Source of the DNA: Chitinophagaceae bacterium
GTDB taxonomy: Bacteria; Bacteroidota; Bacteroidia; Chitinophagales; Chitinophagaceae
Direction: 5' to 3'
DNA length: 6,521 nt
Assembly: GCA_026785745.1 (NCBI GenBank)
Contig: JAJAZO010000100.1
Coordinates: 1-6,521 of the forward strand
How positions within the stretch are numbered: position 1 is the stretch's first letter; each line of letters opens with the position of its first letter. Both the position numbers and the translations under genes were made by a program. This document shows positions 1-6,018 of this stretch, in pieces. Under the pieces are notes generated by a model. It made no database searches and had not been told where the DNA came from. It worked only from the letters and a program-made list of their open reading frames with translations.

Positions 1-47
1 GCCTTACTATATGATGGTGCGTAAGCATGTTGAATTGATGTTTCCAT
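1..47 (-). CDS. 5' end of an unidentified protein, cut by the window edge
   Basis: Reading the minus strand from 47 to 1 gives an ATG followed by an open frame, METSIQHAYAPSYSKA, that runs off the window. Only about 15 codons are visible, so the product cannot be named. Support comes from position: the ATG lies 19 bases downstream of a near-match (GACCTTTG, minus strand, 67-74) to the Bacteroidota -7 box TAnnTTTG, and the gene would be divergent from the permease. An open frame this short can occur by chance, so the call is tentative. Confidence 0.4.
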   Translation of the reverse strand, partial: METSIQHAYAPSYSK

Positions 48-66
48 ATTATTTGTTTTCTTGGTA

Positions 67-74
67 CAAAGGTC
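67..74 (-). promoter_or_regulatory. Candidate -7 box for the minus-strand gene at 1-47
   Basis: The minus strand reads GACCTTTG, which matches TAnnTTTG except at the first base. It ends 19 bases before the ATG at 47. No convincing -33 TTG element was seen at the usual spacing, so this rests on one box only. The rest of 48-197 shows no gene or repeat. Confidence 0.35.
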
Positions 75-192
75 TTATTGCCGTTGTATTTAAAAGCTGA
101 CAGGGATATGAAAGCTAACTGATTTTCGTCATGCGGATATTTGCCACTTGTTTAAAAGGGGTAACTAAATCCCGGTTCAATCATTTTTTTTC

Positions 193-200
193 TTACTTTG
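193..200 (+). promoter_or_regulatory. Candidate -7 box for the amino acid permease
   Basis: TTACTTTG matches the Bacteroidota TAnnTTTG box except at the second base, and lies 21 bases before the ATG at 222. The in-frame TTG at 198, which would lengthen the permease by 8 residues, falls inside this box. That argues for translation starting at 222. No clear -33 TTG partner is visible. Confidence 0.5.
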
Positions 201-221
201 AAGAACCAAAAACCAACTGCC

Positions 222-1877
222 ATGGCAAATCAACTTTTTCGCAAGAAATCCATCACCACCATTTTAAAGGATGCTGAAGCTGGTCTTGATGACGGTCATT
301 CATTAGGTTTAAAAAAAGTGCTCGGTGTCCGTGACCTTACCTTCTTTGGTATAGCTGCCATTATAGGTGCAGGTATTTTTAGTGGTATCGGTTCAGCAGC
401 TTCCAGCGGTGGCCCCGGCGTTGTATTTCTTTATGGTTTTACAGCTATTGCCTGTGGCTTTGCAGCTTTATGTTATGCAGAGTTTGCATCCACTGTTCCG
501 GTTTCCGGCAGTGCCTACACTTATTCTTATGTTGCCTTCGGCGAAATATTTGCCTGGATTATTGGCTGGGATTTATTAATGGAGTATGCCATCGGTAATA
601 TAGCGGTGGCTATTTCATGGAGTGATTATTTTACCAATCTCATGTCTAAGGCAGGCTTGCATATACCCGACTGGATGACGATGGATTATCTCTCCGCCAA
701 AAGGGGATTTGCGGAAGGGCTTACCGATCAATCTGCTGCCTGGACAGATGCGCCGCAGCTATTTGGTATGCGTATAATCATGGATTTGCCAGCCTTACTG
801 ATAGTTGTCTTAATTACATATATCGTATTCAGGGGCATTAAAGAATCCCGTTCCGCCAGCAACCTGATGGTAATTATTAAACTGTGTGTCATCTTTTTTG
901 TTATTGTATTGGGAGCCTATTATGTAAATACAGATAACTGGTCACCGTTTACACCAACTGGTTTTTCCGGGATAATGAAAGGAGTGTCGGCAGTCTTCTT
1001 TGCTTATATCGGGTTTGATGCTATTTCCACCACGGCGGAGGAGTGTAAGAACCCGCAAAGGGATTTGCCAAGGGGTATGATTTATTCATTGGTTATTTGC
1101 ACCGTGGTTTATATTTTATTGGCATTAGTGCTTACAGGTATGGTACATTATTCCACACTCAATGTGGGTGATCCGCTGGCAATGGTATTTGATGCGAGAG
1201 GAATGAAATTTATCGGCGGCATAGTAGCAATAAGTGCCATCATTGCCACAGCAAGTGTATTGTTGGTTTTCCAGTTGGGGCAACCAAGAATATGGATGAG
1301 TATGAGCCGTGATGGATTGTTACCTAAAATATTTTCAAGAATTCATCCTAAGTATGGCACACCGTCGTTCTCCACAATCCTTACAGGTGTTGTGGTCGCT
1401 GTTCCTGCCTTGTTCCTGAATCTCAGTGAGGTACTTTCTTTAACGAGCATCGGAACATTGTTTGCTTTTGTAATGGTATGCGGGGGAATTCTTGTTTTAC
1501 AGCAACGGAAAGACAGACCGGAGAGTAAATTCAAAGTGCCGTTTGTCAATGCACAGTTTATTTATCCAGCTTTAGTGATTGCAGCAATTATACTTATTGT
1601 TAGTAATGTTCCGACTCATTTTACAGAGGATATCTGGACAAAAGATACCTGGCCCATGGCAGCATTCTGGCTCATAGCCATTATAATGGCTGTGTTGGCT
1701 TTTACCAGAAAACTTTCGCTGCTGCCAATACTGGGTATGATAAGCTGCTTCTACCTGATGGCGCAGGAAACACACAAAGTATGGATGCGATTCCTGATTT
1801 GGTTGGTGATAGGTCTTCTTATCTATTTTCTGTACAGTTACAGGCACAGTAAACTGGCTAAGAGGAAAGAACCATAA
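222..1877 (+). CDS. APC-superfamily amino acid permease (CAT-like)
   Basis: This is a 551-residue inner-membrane transporter of the amino acid-polyamine-organocation superfamily, closest in pattern to the cationic amino acid transporter (CAT) branch. The first membrane segment holds the substrate-binding glycine motif GAGIF (residues 49-53). The sixth carries the family signature GFDAISTTAEE (264-274) followed by the cytoplasmic KNPQRDLP. The loop QPRIWMSMSRDGLLP (354-368) is also typical. About 14 hydrophobic segments are visible, and the last one, near residues 523-540, is CAT-like. The stretch near 140-185 is a long hydrophilic loop between membrane segments. The start is set at ATG 222 rather than TTG 198, which lies in a probable promoter box. 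Substrate cannot be fixed from sequence; despite the CAT name, bacterial members transport various amino acids. The gene is a single transcription unit closed by a strong terminator. Confidence 0.93.
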   Translation: MANQLFRKKSITTILKDAEAGLDDGHSLGLKKVLGVRDLTFFGIAAIIGAGIFSGIGSAASSGGPGVVFLYGFTAIACGFAALCYAEFASTVPVSGSAYTYSYVAFGEIFAWIIGWDLLMEYAIGNIAVAISWSDYFTNLMSKAGLHIPDWMTMDYLSAKRGFAEGLTDQSAAWTDAPQLFGMRIIMDLPALLIVVLITYIVFRGIKESRSASNLMVIIKLCVIFFVIVLGAYYVNTDNWSPFTPTGFSGIMKGVSAVFFAYIGFDAISTTAEECKNPQRDLPRGMIYSLVICTVVYILLALVLTGMVHYSTLNVGDPLAMVFDARGMKFIGGIVAISAIIATASVLLVFQLGQPRIWMSMSRDGLLPKIFSRIHPKYGTPSFSTILTGVVVAVPALFLNLSEVLSLTSIGTLFAFVMVCGGILVLQQRKDRPESKFKVPFVNAQFIYPALVIAAIILIVSNVPTHFTEDIWTKDTWPMAAFWLIAIIMAVLAFTRKLSLLPILGMISCFYLMAQETHKVWMRFLIWLVIGLLIYFLYSYRHSKLAKRKEP

Positions 1878-1896
1878 AAGAAAAATTGTATCCCGC

Positions 1897-1935
1897 AGGA
1901 ATGCCACGGTTTTAAAGAGTGGCATTCCTATTTTT
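1897..1935 (+). terminator. Rho-independent terminator of the permease gene
   Basis: A perfect 11-bp inverted repeat, AGGAATGCCAC (1897-1907) with GTGGCATTCCT (1919-1929), encloses an 11-base loop. It is followed by A and five T residues (1931-1935). It starts 19 bases after the permease stop. The T-tract is shared with the -7 promoter box of the next gene. Confidence 0.85.
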
Positions 1936-1936
1936 G
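1929..1936 (+). promoter_or_regulatory. -7 promoter box of the DUF2027/Smr gene
   Basis: TATTTTTG is an exact match to the Bacteroidota -7 consensus TAnnTTTG. Only four bases separate it from the ATG at 1941. As transcripts usually start several bases after this box, the mRNA is expected to begin at or near the start codon, making it leaderless or nearly so. The first T of the box is the last base of the preceding terminator stem. A -33 TTG was not found. Confidence 0.6.
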
Positions 1937-1940
1937 TACC

Positions 1941-2960
1941 ATGAAGTACCAGCTCGGTGATACGGTTTTAATCCTGCATTCTAATGAAGAAGCACAGGTG
2001 GTGGATATAATGAATGACAAAATGCTGATGGTAGATGTGAAAGGAGTGACATTTCCTGTTTACATGGACCAGGTAGATTTTCCTTACTTCAAAAGATTTA
2101 CTGAAAAAAAATTATTTCCGGCAAAAAAGGACAAGCAATTTGTTGATGATGTAAGAAAAGAAAAGCGATCGCAGGAGAAAAAAGTAGTGGATGGTGTTTG
2201 GCTTACTTTTTTACCGGTAATGGATACGGATGAGTTTGGGGATGTAGTAGTAGAAGAGTTAAAGATTCATTTAATAAACAGAACAGAAACGCCGTTTAAT
2301 TTTGTGTATAAACTTCATTTCTTTGGCAAACCCGATTTTGAATTGAAGAATACGGTTCATCCATTTGAAGATTTTTACCTGCATGATGTTGACTTTGCTG
2401 ATTTGAACGACAGCCCTTCTTTTGAATTTGATTTTTCGTTGTTAAAGTCGGAAAAAAATAAAGCGGATCATTTTGAGACGTCTGTAAAACTGAAACCGAA
2501 ACAACTCTTTGCAAAAATTGAAGAGCTTAAAGAAAAGAACCAGGCGACTTTTTCACAAAGATTATTTGAAAATTATCCTGATAAATTGGTGGAAGACAGA
2601 CCGGAACTCGGAAGATTGGCGGCCAAGGGGTACAAAATTTATGATGCATCGAAAGGAAGACAACATTTAGAACCAGCCCGGAGTGTAGTTGATCTGCATA
2701 TTGAAAAAATAACGGATGATTGGAAGCGACTGAGTAATTATGAAATACTAAGCCTTCAGTTAAAAACATTTGAAAAATATTATCATCTTTCTATAGCCCA
2801 TCATCAGCATTCATTAACGGTAATACATGGGGTAGGGGAAGGAGTGCTTCGGGATGAGATACATGATATGCTCCGGTTAAAAAAGGAAGTCAAGTCATTT
2901 GTAAATCAGTATCATCCGAATTTTGGGTATGGGGCTACGGAAATATTCTTTCAATACTGA
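1941..2960 (+). CDS. DUF2027 and Smr domain protein
   Basis: This 339-residue protein has the layout seen in many Bacteroidota 'Smr/MutS family' proteins. Residues 1-50 form a small beta-rich module (YQLGDTVLIL, VKGVTFPVYMDQVDF). A lysine/glutamate-rich linker covers roughly 51-82. Residues 84-170 form a beta-sandwich region matching what I recall as DUF2027. Residues 171-245 are mostly charged and helical. The C-terminal Smr domain covers about 248-339, with VDLHI (250-254, usually LDLHG), HGVGEGVLR (296-304, matching the conserved HGxGxGxLR) and GYGATEIFF (329-337). Smr domains, first known from MutS2, bind nucleic acids and in several proteins act as DNA-nicking or RNA-cleaving nucleases. 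There is no MutS-type ATPase here. The substrate is unknown. Start and likely leaderless transcription are supported by the -7 box at 1929-1936. Confidence 0.9.
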   Translation: MKYQLGDTVLILHSNEEAQVVDIMNDKMLMVDVKGVTFPVYMDQVDFPYFKRFTEKKLFPAKKDKQFVDDVRKEKRSQEKKVVDGVWLTFLPVMDTDEFGDVVVEELKIHLINRTETPFNFVYKLHFFGKPDFELKNTVHPFEDFYLHDVDFADLNDSPSFEFDFSLLKSEKNKADHFETSVKLKPKQLFAKIEELKEKNQATFSQRLFENYPDKLVEDRPELGRLAAKGYKIYDASKGRQHLEPARSVVDLHIEKITDDWKRLSNYEILSLQLKTFEKYYHLSIAHHQHSLTVIHGVGEGVLRDEIHDMLRLKKEVKSFVNQYHPNFGYGATEIFFQY

Positions 2961-2970
2961 TTTTACTGTT

Positions 2971-2978
2971 TATTTTTG
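2971..2978 (+). promoter_or_regulatory. -7 promoter box of rnpB
   Basis: TATTTTTG is an exact match to TAnnTTTG, located four bases upstream of 2983, the first base of the P1 helix of RNase P RNA. The agreement between box position and the predicted RNA 5' end supports both. A weak -33 candidate (TTTC, 2949-2952, 18-base spacing) lies in the last codons of the Smr gene. Confidence 0.7.
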
Positions 2979-3116
2979 TTTTGCTACAAGCCAGGCTATC
3001 GCTTCTTATTTATTTAAGAGGAGGAAAGTCCGGACAGCACAGAGCAATGCACCGGTGAAGAGCCGGGTGATGTGAAAGCATCAACAGATAGTGCCACAGA
3101 AAATAACTGCCTTTCT

Positions 3117-3149
3117 CCCTCTCTACTTGTGGAGAGGGTTGGGGTGAGG
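3117..3149 (+). repeat. Repeat-like palindrome in the P12 arm of rnpB
   Basis: CCCTCTCT (3117-3124) pairs with GGAGAGGG (3131-3138, one G-T pair) around a six-base loop, followed by TTGGGGTGAGG (3139-3149). From memory, the pattern 'CTCCCTCTC...GGAGAGGGTTGGGGTGAGG' is a common short interspersed repeat of many bacterial genomes. Only one copy is present in this window, so repeat status cannot be shown from the sequence alone. Confidence 0.5.
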
Positions 3150-3343
3150 TTGAAAACGTAGGGTAAGAGCCTACGGCTTTTGATGGTAACATCATTGGCG
3201 GGTAAACCTTGCATGCTGAAATGCCACATATAGTATCGTTTGAGGACGGCTCGTCCAAGACCCGCCGAAAGGAGGACACGGTACAGGGTAGGCAGCTTGA
3301 TTCCGGTGAGTAATTACCGGGACAGATAAATGATAGTCCACAA

Positions 3344-3369
3344 CCCGCCTTCGCTTAGGCTTTGGCGGG
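3344..3369 (+). repeat. Repeat-like palindrome forming the P19 arm of rnpB
   Basis: CCCGCC (3344-3349) pairs perfectly with GGCGGG (3364-3369). The loop TTCGCTTAGGCTTT allows a competing inner pairing of GCCT (3347-3350) with AGGC (3357-3360). The E. coli RNA has no arm between the two conserved blocks this separates. The sequence resembles, from memory, 'CCGCCTTCGCT...GCTTCGGCGG' intergenic repeats of Bacteroidota. One copy only in this window. Confidence 0.45.
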
Positions 3370-3399
3370 CAGACAGAATCCGGCTTACCGGCTTGTAGC

Positions 3400-3405
3400 T
3401 TTTTT
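3400..3405 (+). terminator. T-tract at the 3' end of rnpB
   Basis: Six T residues follow directly on the 3' strand of P1. The nearest local hairpin is CCGG-CTTA-CCGG (3380-3391), with eight bases between it and the T-tract, so this is not a classical terminator unless the P1 helix acts as its stem. Some read-through into the lipoprotein gene at 3419 is plausible. Confidence 0.35.
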
Positions 3406-3418
3406 AAAACAATTAACC

Positions 3419-4060
3419 ATGCGGAATTTATTACTGTTACTGGCAATTATTTTTTTAGCAGTCGCTTGCAAAAGCAAATCTGGTAAAAAGCAAGAGGAAC
3501 CATTAGTTACTATTAATAACACAGTAGATTCTGCATTGATAAAACAGCAAAGAGATTCGGTACTGCTAAGCCTTACCAACGAGGTGTTGACAGTAATTAA
3601 GCATACGAAATATGATTCTCTTGCTTTATTTATTCATCCGGTTGAAGGGGTAAGATTTTCTCCCAATGCATTTATTGATACTGCTTCCAATGTATTATTT
3701 ACAGCAGAAGCATTTAAGAAAGAAGTCCAGGCAAAAAAACAGCGCAAAATTACCTGGGGTGATTATGATGGTTCCGGTGATCCTATTTCTAAAACGATTG
3801 ATGAATATTTCAAAGTTTTTGTTTACGATGTTGATTTTCTACTGCCAGAAACCCGCAAAGTAAATGAGTTTATTGGCGGCAGCAATTCACAAAATAACCT
3901 GCTGGTAGTTTACGATGGATATGATTTTACAGAAAGCCATTTTTCAGGATTTGATAAAAAGTTTGATGGGATGGACTGGAGAAGCCTGCGGCTTGTTTTT
4001 AAAATGAAAGATGGAAAATATTTTTTAGTTGGCGTTATTCATGATGAATGGACTATTTAA
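3419..4060 (+). CDS. Conserved lipoprotein of unknown function
   Basis: The product is 213 residues. Residues 1-16 form a lipoprotein signal peptide (MRNLLLLLAIIFLAVA) ending at Cys17, the expected lipid-attachment site, followed by a lysine-rich stretch (KSKSGKK). The mature part contains FIHPVEGVRFSP (71-82), TWGDYDGSGDPI (112-123), DEYFKVFVYDVDF (128-140), the segment HFSGFDKKFDGMDWRSLRLVF (174-194) and a terminal VGVIHDEWTI (204-213). I recall these motifs from an uncharacterised family found in both Bacteroidota and Firmicutes; no activity is known to me. The protein should be anchored on the periplasmic face of a membrane, as the bases after Cys17 do not resemble the acidic surface-export signal of Bacteroidota. 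ATG 3419 is chosen because the longer in-frame TTG start at 3362 would lie within rnpB and bury the signal peptide. No exact -7 box precedes it; TAGCTTTT at 3396-3403 is one base off. Confidence 0.85.
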   Translation: MRNLLLLLAIIFLAVACKSKSGKKQEEPLVTINNTVDSALIKQQRDSVLLSLTNEVLTVIKHTKYDSLALFIHPVEGVRFSPNAFIDTASNVLFTAEAFKKEVQAKKQRKITWGDYDGSGDPISKTIDEYFKVFVYDVDFLLPETRKVNEFIGGSNSQNNLLVVYDGYDFTESHFSGFDKKFDGMDWRSLRLVFKMKDGKYFLVGVIHDEWTI

Positions 4061-4970
4061 TAAATGTATTCCCGATATAGCCACCAAGCTCCATCATCCA
4101 CGCAATACCAAGATGAACAATTAACCCGCCAATAATTGATTGGGTGTGATACACCACCACTCCAAGTATAATACCTCCAAAATAAGAACTGATACATTCG
4201 CCTAATGGCTTACCAAAATGGATGGTACAATAAAAGCAGGCCATTGGTAATATAGCATCCTTGCCAAACCATTTAATAAAAGCCAATACCAGGAAACCAC
4301 GGAAGAAAAGTTCAATGCCGATAAAATCTGTTCCGTAGGAAAATTCGAACACCAATTTATGCCACCAACGCAAACCCGGTTCGTTCTCTATACCGGCAAT
4401 AGCATTTAGTTTGGGATAGTCGGAAAGAAAATCAGGCTGTGTTGATGCAGCAGCAATCAGGGGCAGCATTATCAGGAGCATCAGCAAGTATGGTTTCCAA
4501 TCTATCATGGTAGTTTTTATTCCATAAAACGGTTGGTTGTTGTCAAACGATTTCCAAAAAATAAATAAAATGACAGCAACAATCAGTAGCAAAAAGTGCC
4601 AATAGATAATATGGTCCCAGTAGTTGTTCCAATTCAGGTTATCAGAAAAGTAAAAAGGAATATCAAGACTGATCTTAACTGCGAAGATGAGGGGGGCTAT
4701 TAGTAAAAAAAATAGGAACCTCTTTTTCCCCGGATAAACAAAGGGCTTGAATAAATGAGTAAGCAGATAGGGGATTGCAAAAGCCACGAGAAAGACTGCA
4801 TACCAGCAAATAAGTTTAACAGGGAAAGAATTATTTTTTCTGATCGCTGTATCAAGCCCCATAGTGTAATTAATAAATACAAGCACCGCAGTAAAAATGG
4901 AAACGGTAATAAGAATTCTTTTATCAGTTTCGGATAAGTAACGACGTATATATTGAAAGATGCTTTTCAT
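4053..4970 (-). CDS. CPBP-family (CAAX protease-like) membrane protein
   Basis: The 305-residue product is very hydrophobic, with about eight membrane segments (for example 18-36, 50-72, 84-100, 121-139, 159-176). The C-terminal third matches the CPBP/Abi (Rce1-type) intramembrane metalloprotease fold: IELFFRGFLV (219-228) corresponds to motif 1 (EExxxR), FYCTIH (246-251) to motif 2 and IVHLGIAWMME (284-294) to motif 3. Visible candidate catalytic residues are Glu220, Arg224, His251 and His286. The usual first Glu of motif 1 is Ile219, and the Asn four residues after the motif 3 His is Ala290, so proteolytic activity is uncertain. Known relatives cleave prenylated proteins or protect against bacteriocins; the role here is unknown. 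ATG 4970 is preferred over an in-frame TTG at 5030 because the latter adds 20 non-hydrophobic residues and overlaps a promoter-like box. The stop codon overlaps the convergent lipoprotein gene. Confidence 0.82.
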   Translation of the reverse strand: MKSIFQYIRRYLSETDKRILITVSIFTAVLVFINYTMGLDTAIRKNNSFPVKLICWYAVFLVAFAIPYLLTHLFKPFVYPGKKRFLFFLLIAPLIFAVKISLDIPFYFSDNLNWNNYWDHIIYWHFLLLIVAVILFIFWKSFDNNQPFYGIKTTMIDWKPYLLMLLIMLPLIAAASTQPDFLSDYPKLNAIAGIENEPGLRWWHKLVFEFSYGTDFIGIELFFRGFLVLAFIKWFGKDAILPMACFYCTIHFGKPLGECISSYFGGIILGVVVYHTQSIIGGLIVHLGIAWMMELGGYIGNTFIK

Positions 4971-5027
4971 TGAACGTTGAAAATAAAATATTTTAACCGT
5001 CTTTAAACTTTCTTCTTCCACACGGTT

Positions 5028-5035
5028 CAAAAGTT
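5028..5035 (-). promoter_or_regulatory. Candidate -7 box for the CPBP gene
   Basis: The minus strand reads AACTTTTG, one base off TAnnTTTG, and would give a leader of roughly 50 bases before ATG 4970. It covers the alternative TTG start at 5030-5028. No matching box was found for the divergent gene at 5070 within the 99-base gap 4971-5069. Confidence 0.3.
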
Positions 5036-5069
5036 GCGTTAATAATTTAAAAACCCTAAAAGTATAGTC

Positions 5070-5996
5070 ATGAAAACTTTATCAATTAACCGGATCACTC
5101 TTGCTGCCATTGCAGTATTATTTTCCACTTTTATTTTTACTTCTTGTCAGAAAGAAAACAGTTTTAGTAATTTAACTGAAACGGTAACGGAAGAAGAAGC
5201 GGCCAATTTATCTGATGAAAGCTCACAGGCAGAAGCCAGCTTTGATGATGCAGATGATATTGGCTTTACTGCTGCCGAAGAAGAAGGAAATGCAGGTGGC
5301 TTTGGTGTGGAAGGCCGCCCGGCCAATACACAAAACCGTAACTTCCTCCCCAATTTTTTTGAACTGCGTGAAAGAATTGGTGATTGTGCCACCATCACTG
5401 TTACGCCGAACGACAGCACTTATCCTAAAACAGTTACTATTGATTTTGGTGACAGTTGCCGTGGCCGTGATGGCAAAGTAAGAAGGGGTAAGTTAGTGCT
5501 TCATTTTACAGGCCCTGTTCGCAGACCAGGTTCTGTTGTTACTCTCACTTTTGCAGGCTATTATGTAAACCGTGTACATATTGAAGGAACAAAAGTGTTT
5601 GCCAATCTTTCTGAGCCACCTGTACATAAATGGAGTTTGGCAACGGTTGATGGTAAGGTAACATTCCCTAATGGAAGAGGCTACAGGTACGATGGTATTA
5701 AAACAGTAACTCAGATTGCCGGTATGCTGACTGGTATTGTTCGGGATGATGTGTACAAAATTACCGGACGTTCGAAAACAATATTCAATAATGGAACCAC
5801 GATAAACCTTAATACGGAAGACCCGTTGATTAAAAAGGTAAACTGCCATTGGATAAGCGAAGGAACAGTGAAGATAAAAATCAATGACAGGGTTCTTAAA
5901 TTAGATTTCGGTTTTCCGGGTAATGGTGATTGTGATAACAAAGCGTTACTGACATGGAATAATGGAAATAATCAAAGAGTGATAACCTTACCGTAA
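5070..5996 (+). CDS. Lipoprotein with acidic linker and a four-cysteine domain, unknown function
   Basis: The 308-residue product starts with a signal peptide whose lipobox is FTSC, giving lipidated Cys26. The next residues, QKEN, partly resemble the Bacteroidota lipoprotein surface-export signal (Gln-Lys followed by acidic residues), so display on the cell surface is possible. Residues 36-75 are a highly acidic, Ala/Ser-rich linker. The folded part (about 92-308) is rich in predicted beta strands and has exactly four cysteines, at 106, 130, 259 and 288. Two stretches share a pattern: Cys106 then TIDFGDSC (123-130), and Cys259 then LDFG (278-281) and GDC (286-288). The motifs GRDGKVRRGKL and AGYYVNRVHIEGT resemble, from memory, an uncharacterised lipoprotein family expanded in Chitinophagaceae genomes. 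No enzymatic motif is seen. The gene is transcribed alone and ends at the terminator at 6019-6075. Confidence 0.85.
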   Translation: MKTLSINRITLAAIAVLFSTFIFTSCQKENSFSNLTETVTEEEAANLSDESSQAEASFDDADDIGFTAAEEEGNAGGFGVEGRPANTQNRNFLPNFFELRERIGDCATITVTPNDSTYPKTVTIDFGDSCRGRDGKVRRGKLVLHFTGPVRRPGSVVTLTFAGYYVNRVHIEGTKVFANLSEPPVHKWSLATVDGKVTFPNGRGYRYDGIKTVTQIAGMLTGIVRDDVYKITGRSKTIFNNGTTINLNTEDPLIKKVNCHWISEGTVKIKINDRVLKLDFGFPGNGDCDNKALLTWNNGNNQRVITLP

Positions 5997-6018
5997 GAAT
6001 TTAACGGCGATTAGTTCA

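Larger units (their letters stand above)
2983..3399 (+). ncRNA. rnpB: RNase P RNA, bacterial type A
   Basis: This is the catalytic RNA that removes 5' leaders from tRNA precursors. P1 is a perfect 10-bp pairing of GCTACAAGCC (2983-2992) with GGCTTGTAGC (3390-3399). P2 pairs 2994-3000 with 3332-3338. P3 is the hairpin at 3002-3021. The catalytic P4 helix pairs AAG-U-CCGGA (3026-3034) with TCCGGCTT (3379-3386), leaving U3029 bulged exactly where the universal bulged uridine (U69 in E. coli) sits. The conserved blocks GAGGAAAGTCCGGAC (3021-3035), ACAGATAAATGA (3322-3333) and ACAGAATCCGGCTTAC (3373-3388) are present. P13 (CGTAGG/CCTACG, 3158-3175) has the GTAAGAG loop, P14 (3181-3194) has a GTAA loop, and P18 is at 3303-3320. 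Length is about 417 nt, somewhat longer than the E. coli RNA. The P12 and P19 arms hold repeat-like sequences, reported separately. Confidence 0.97.

Noticed and set aside
198..221. TTG start extending the permease by eight residues
   Set aside because: The TTG is part of a likely -7 promoter box (193-200), and the ATG at 222 gives a normal N-terminus.
3111..3370. CRISPR-like or tandem repeat array around the rnpB palindromes
   Set aside because: The palindromes differ from each other and are not regularly spaced; each fits a known arm of RNase P RNA.
3362..3418. TTG start extending the first lipoprotein by 19 residues
   Set aside because: It lies within the 3' part of rnpB and would bury the signal peptide that begins at ATG 3419.
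3010..3446. Overlapping minus-strand open frames across 3010-3446
   Set aside because: They lie opposite rnpB, whose helices and conserved blocks explain the sequence.
4971..5030. TTG start extending the CPBP protein by 20 residues
   Set aside because: The extension has no membrane or targeting character, starts with a weak codon, and overlaps a promoter-like sequence; ATG 4970 is a better start.
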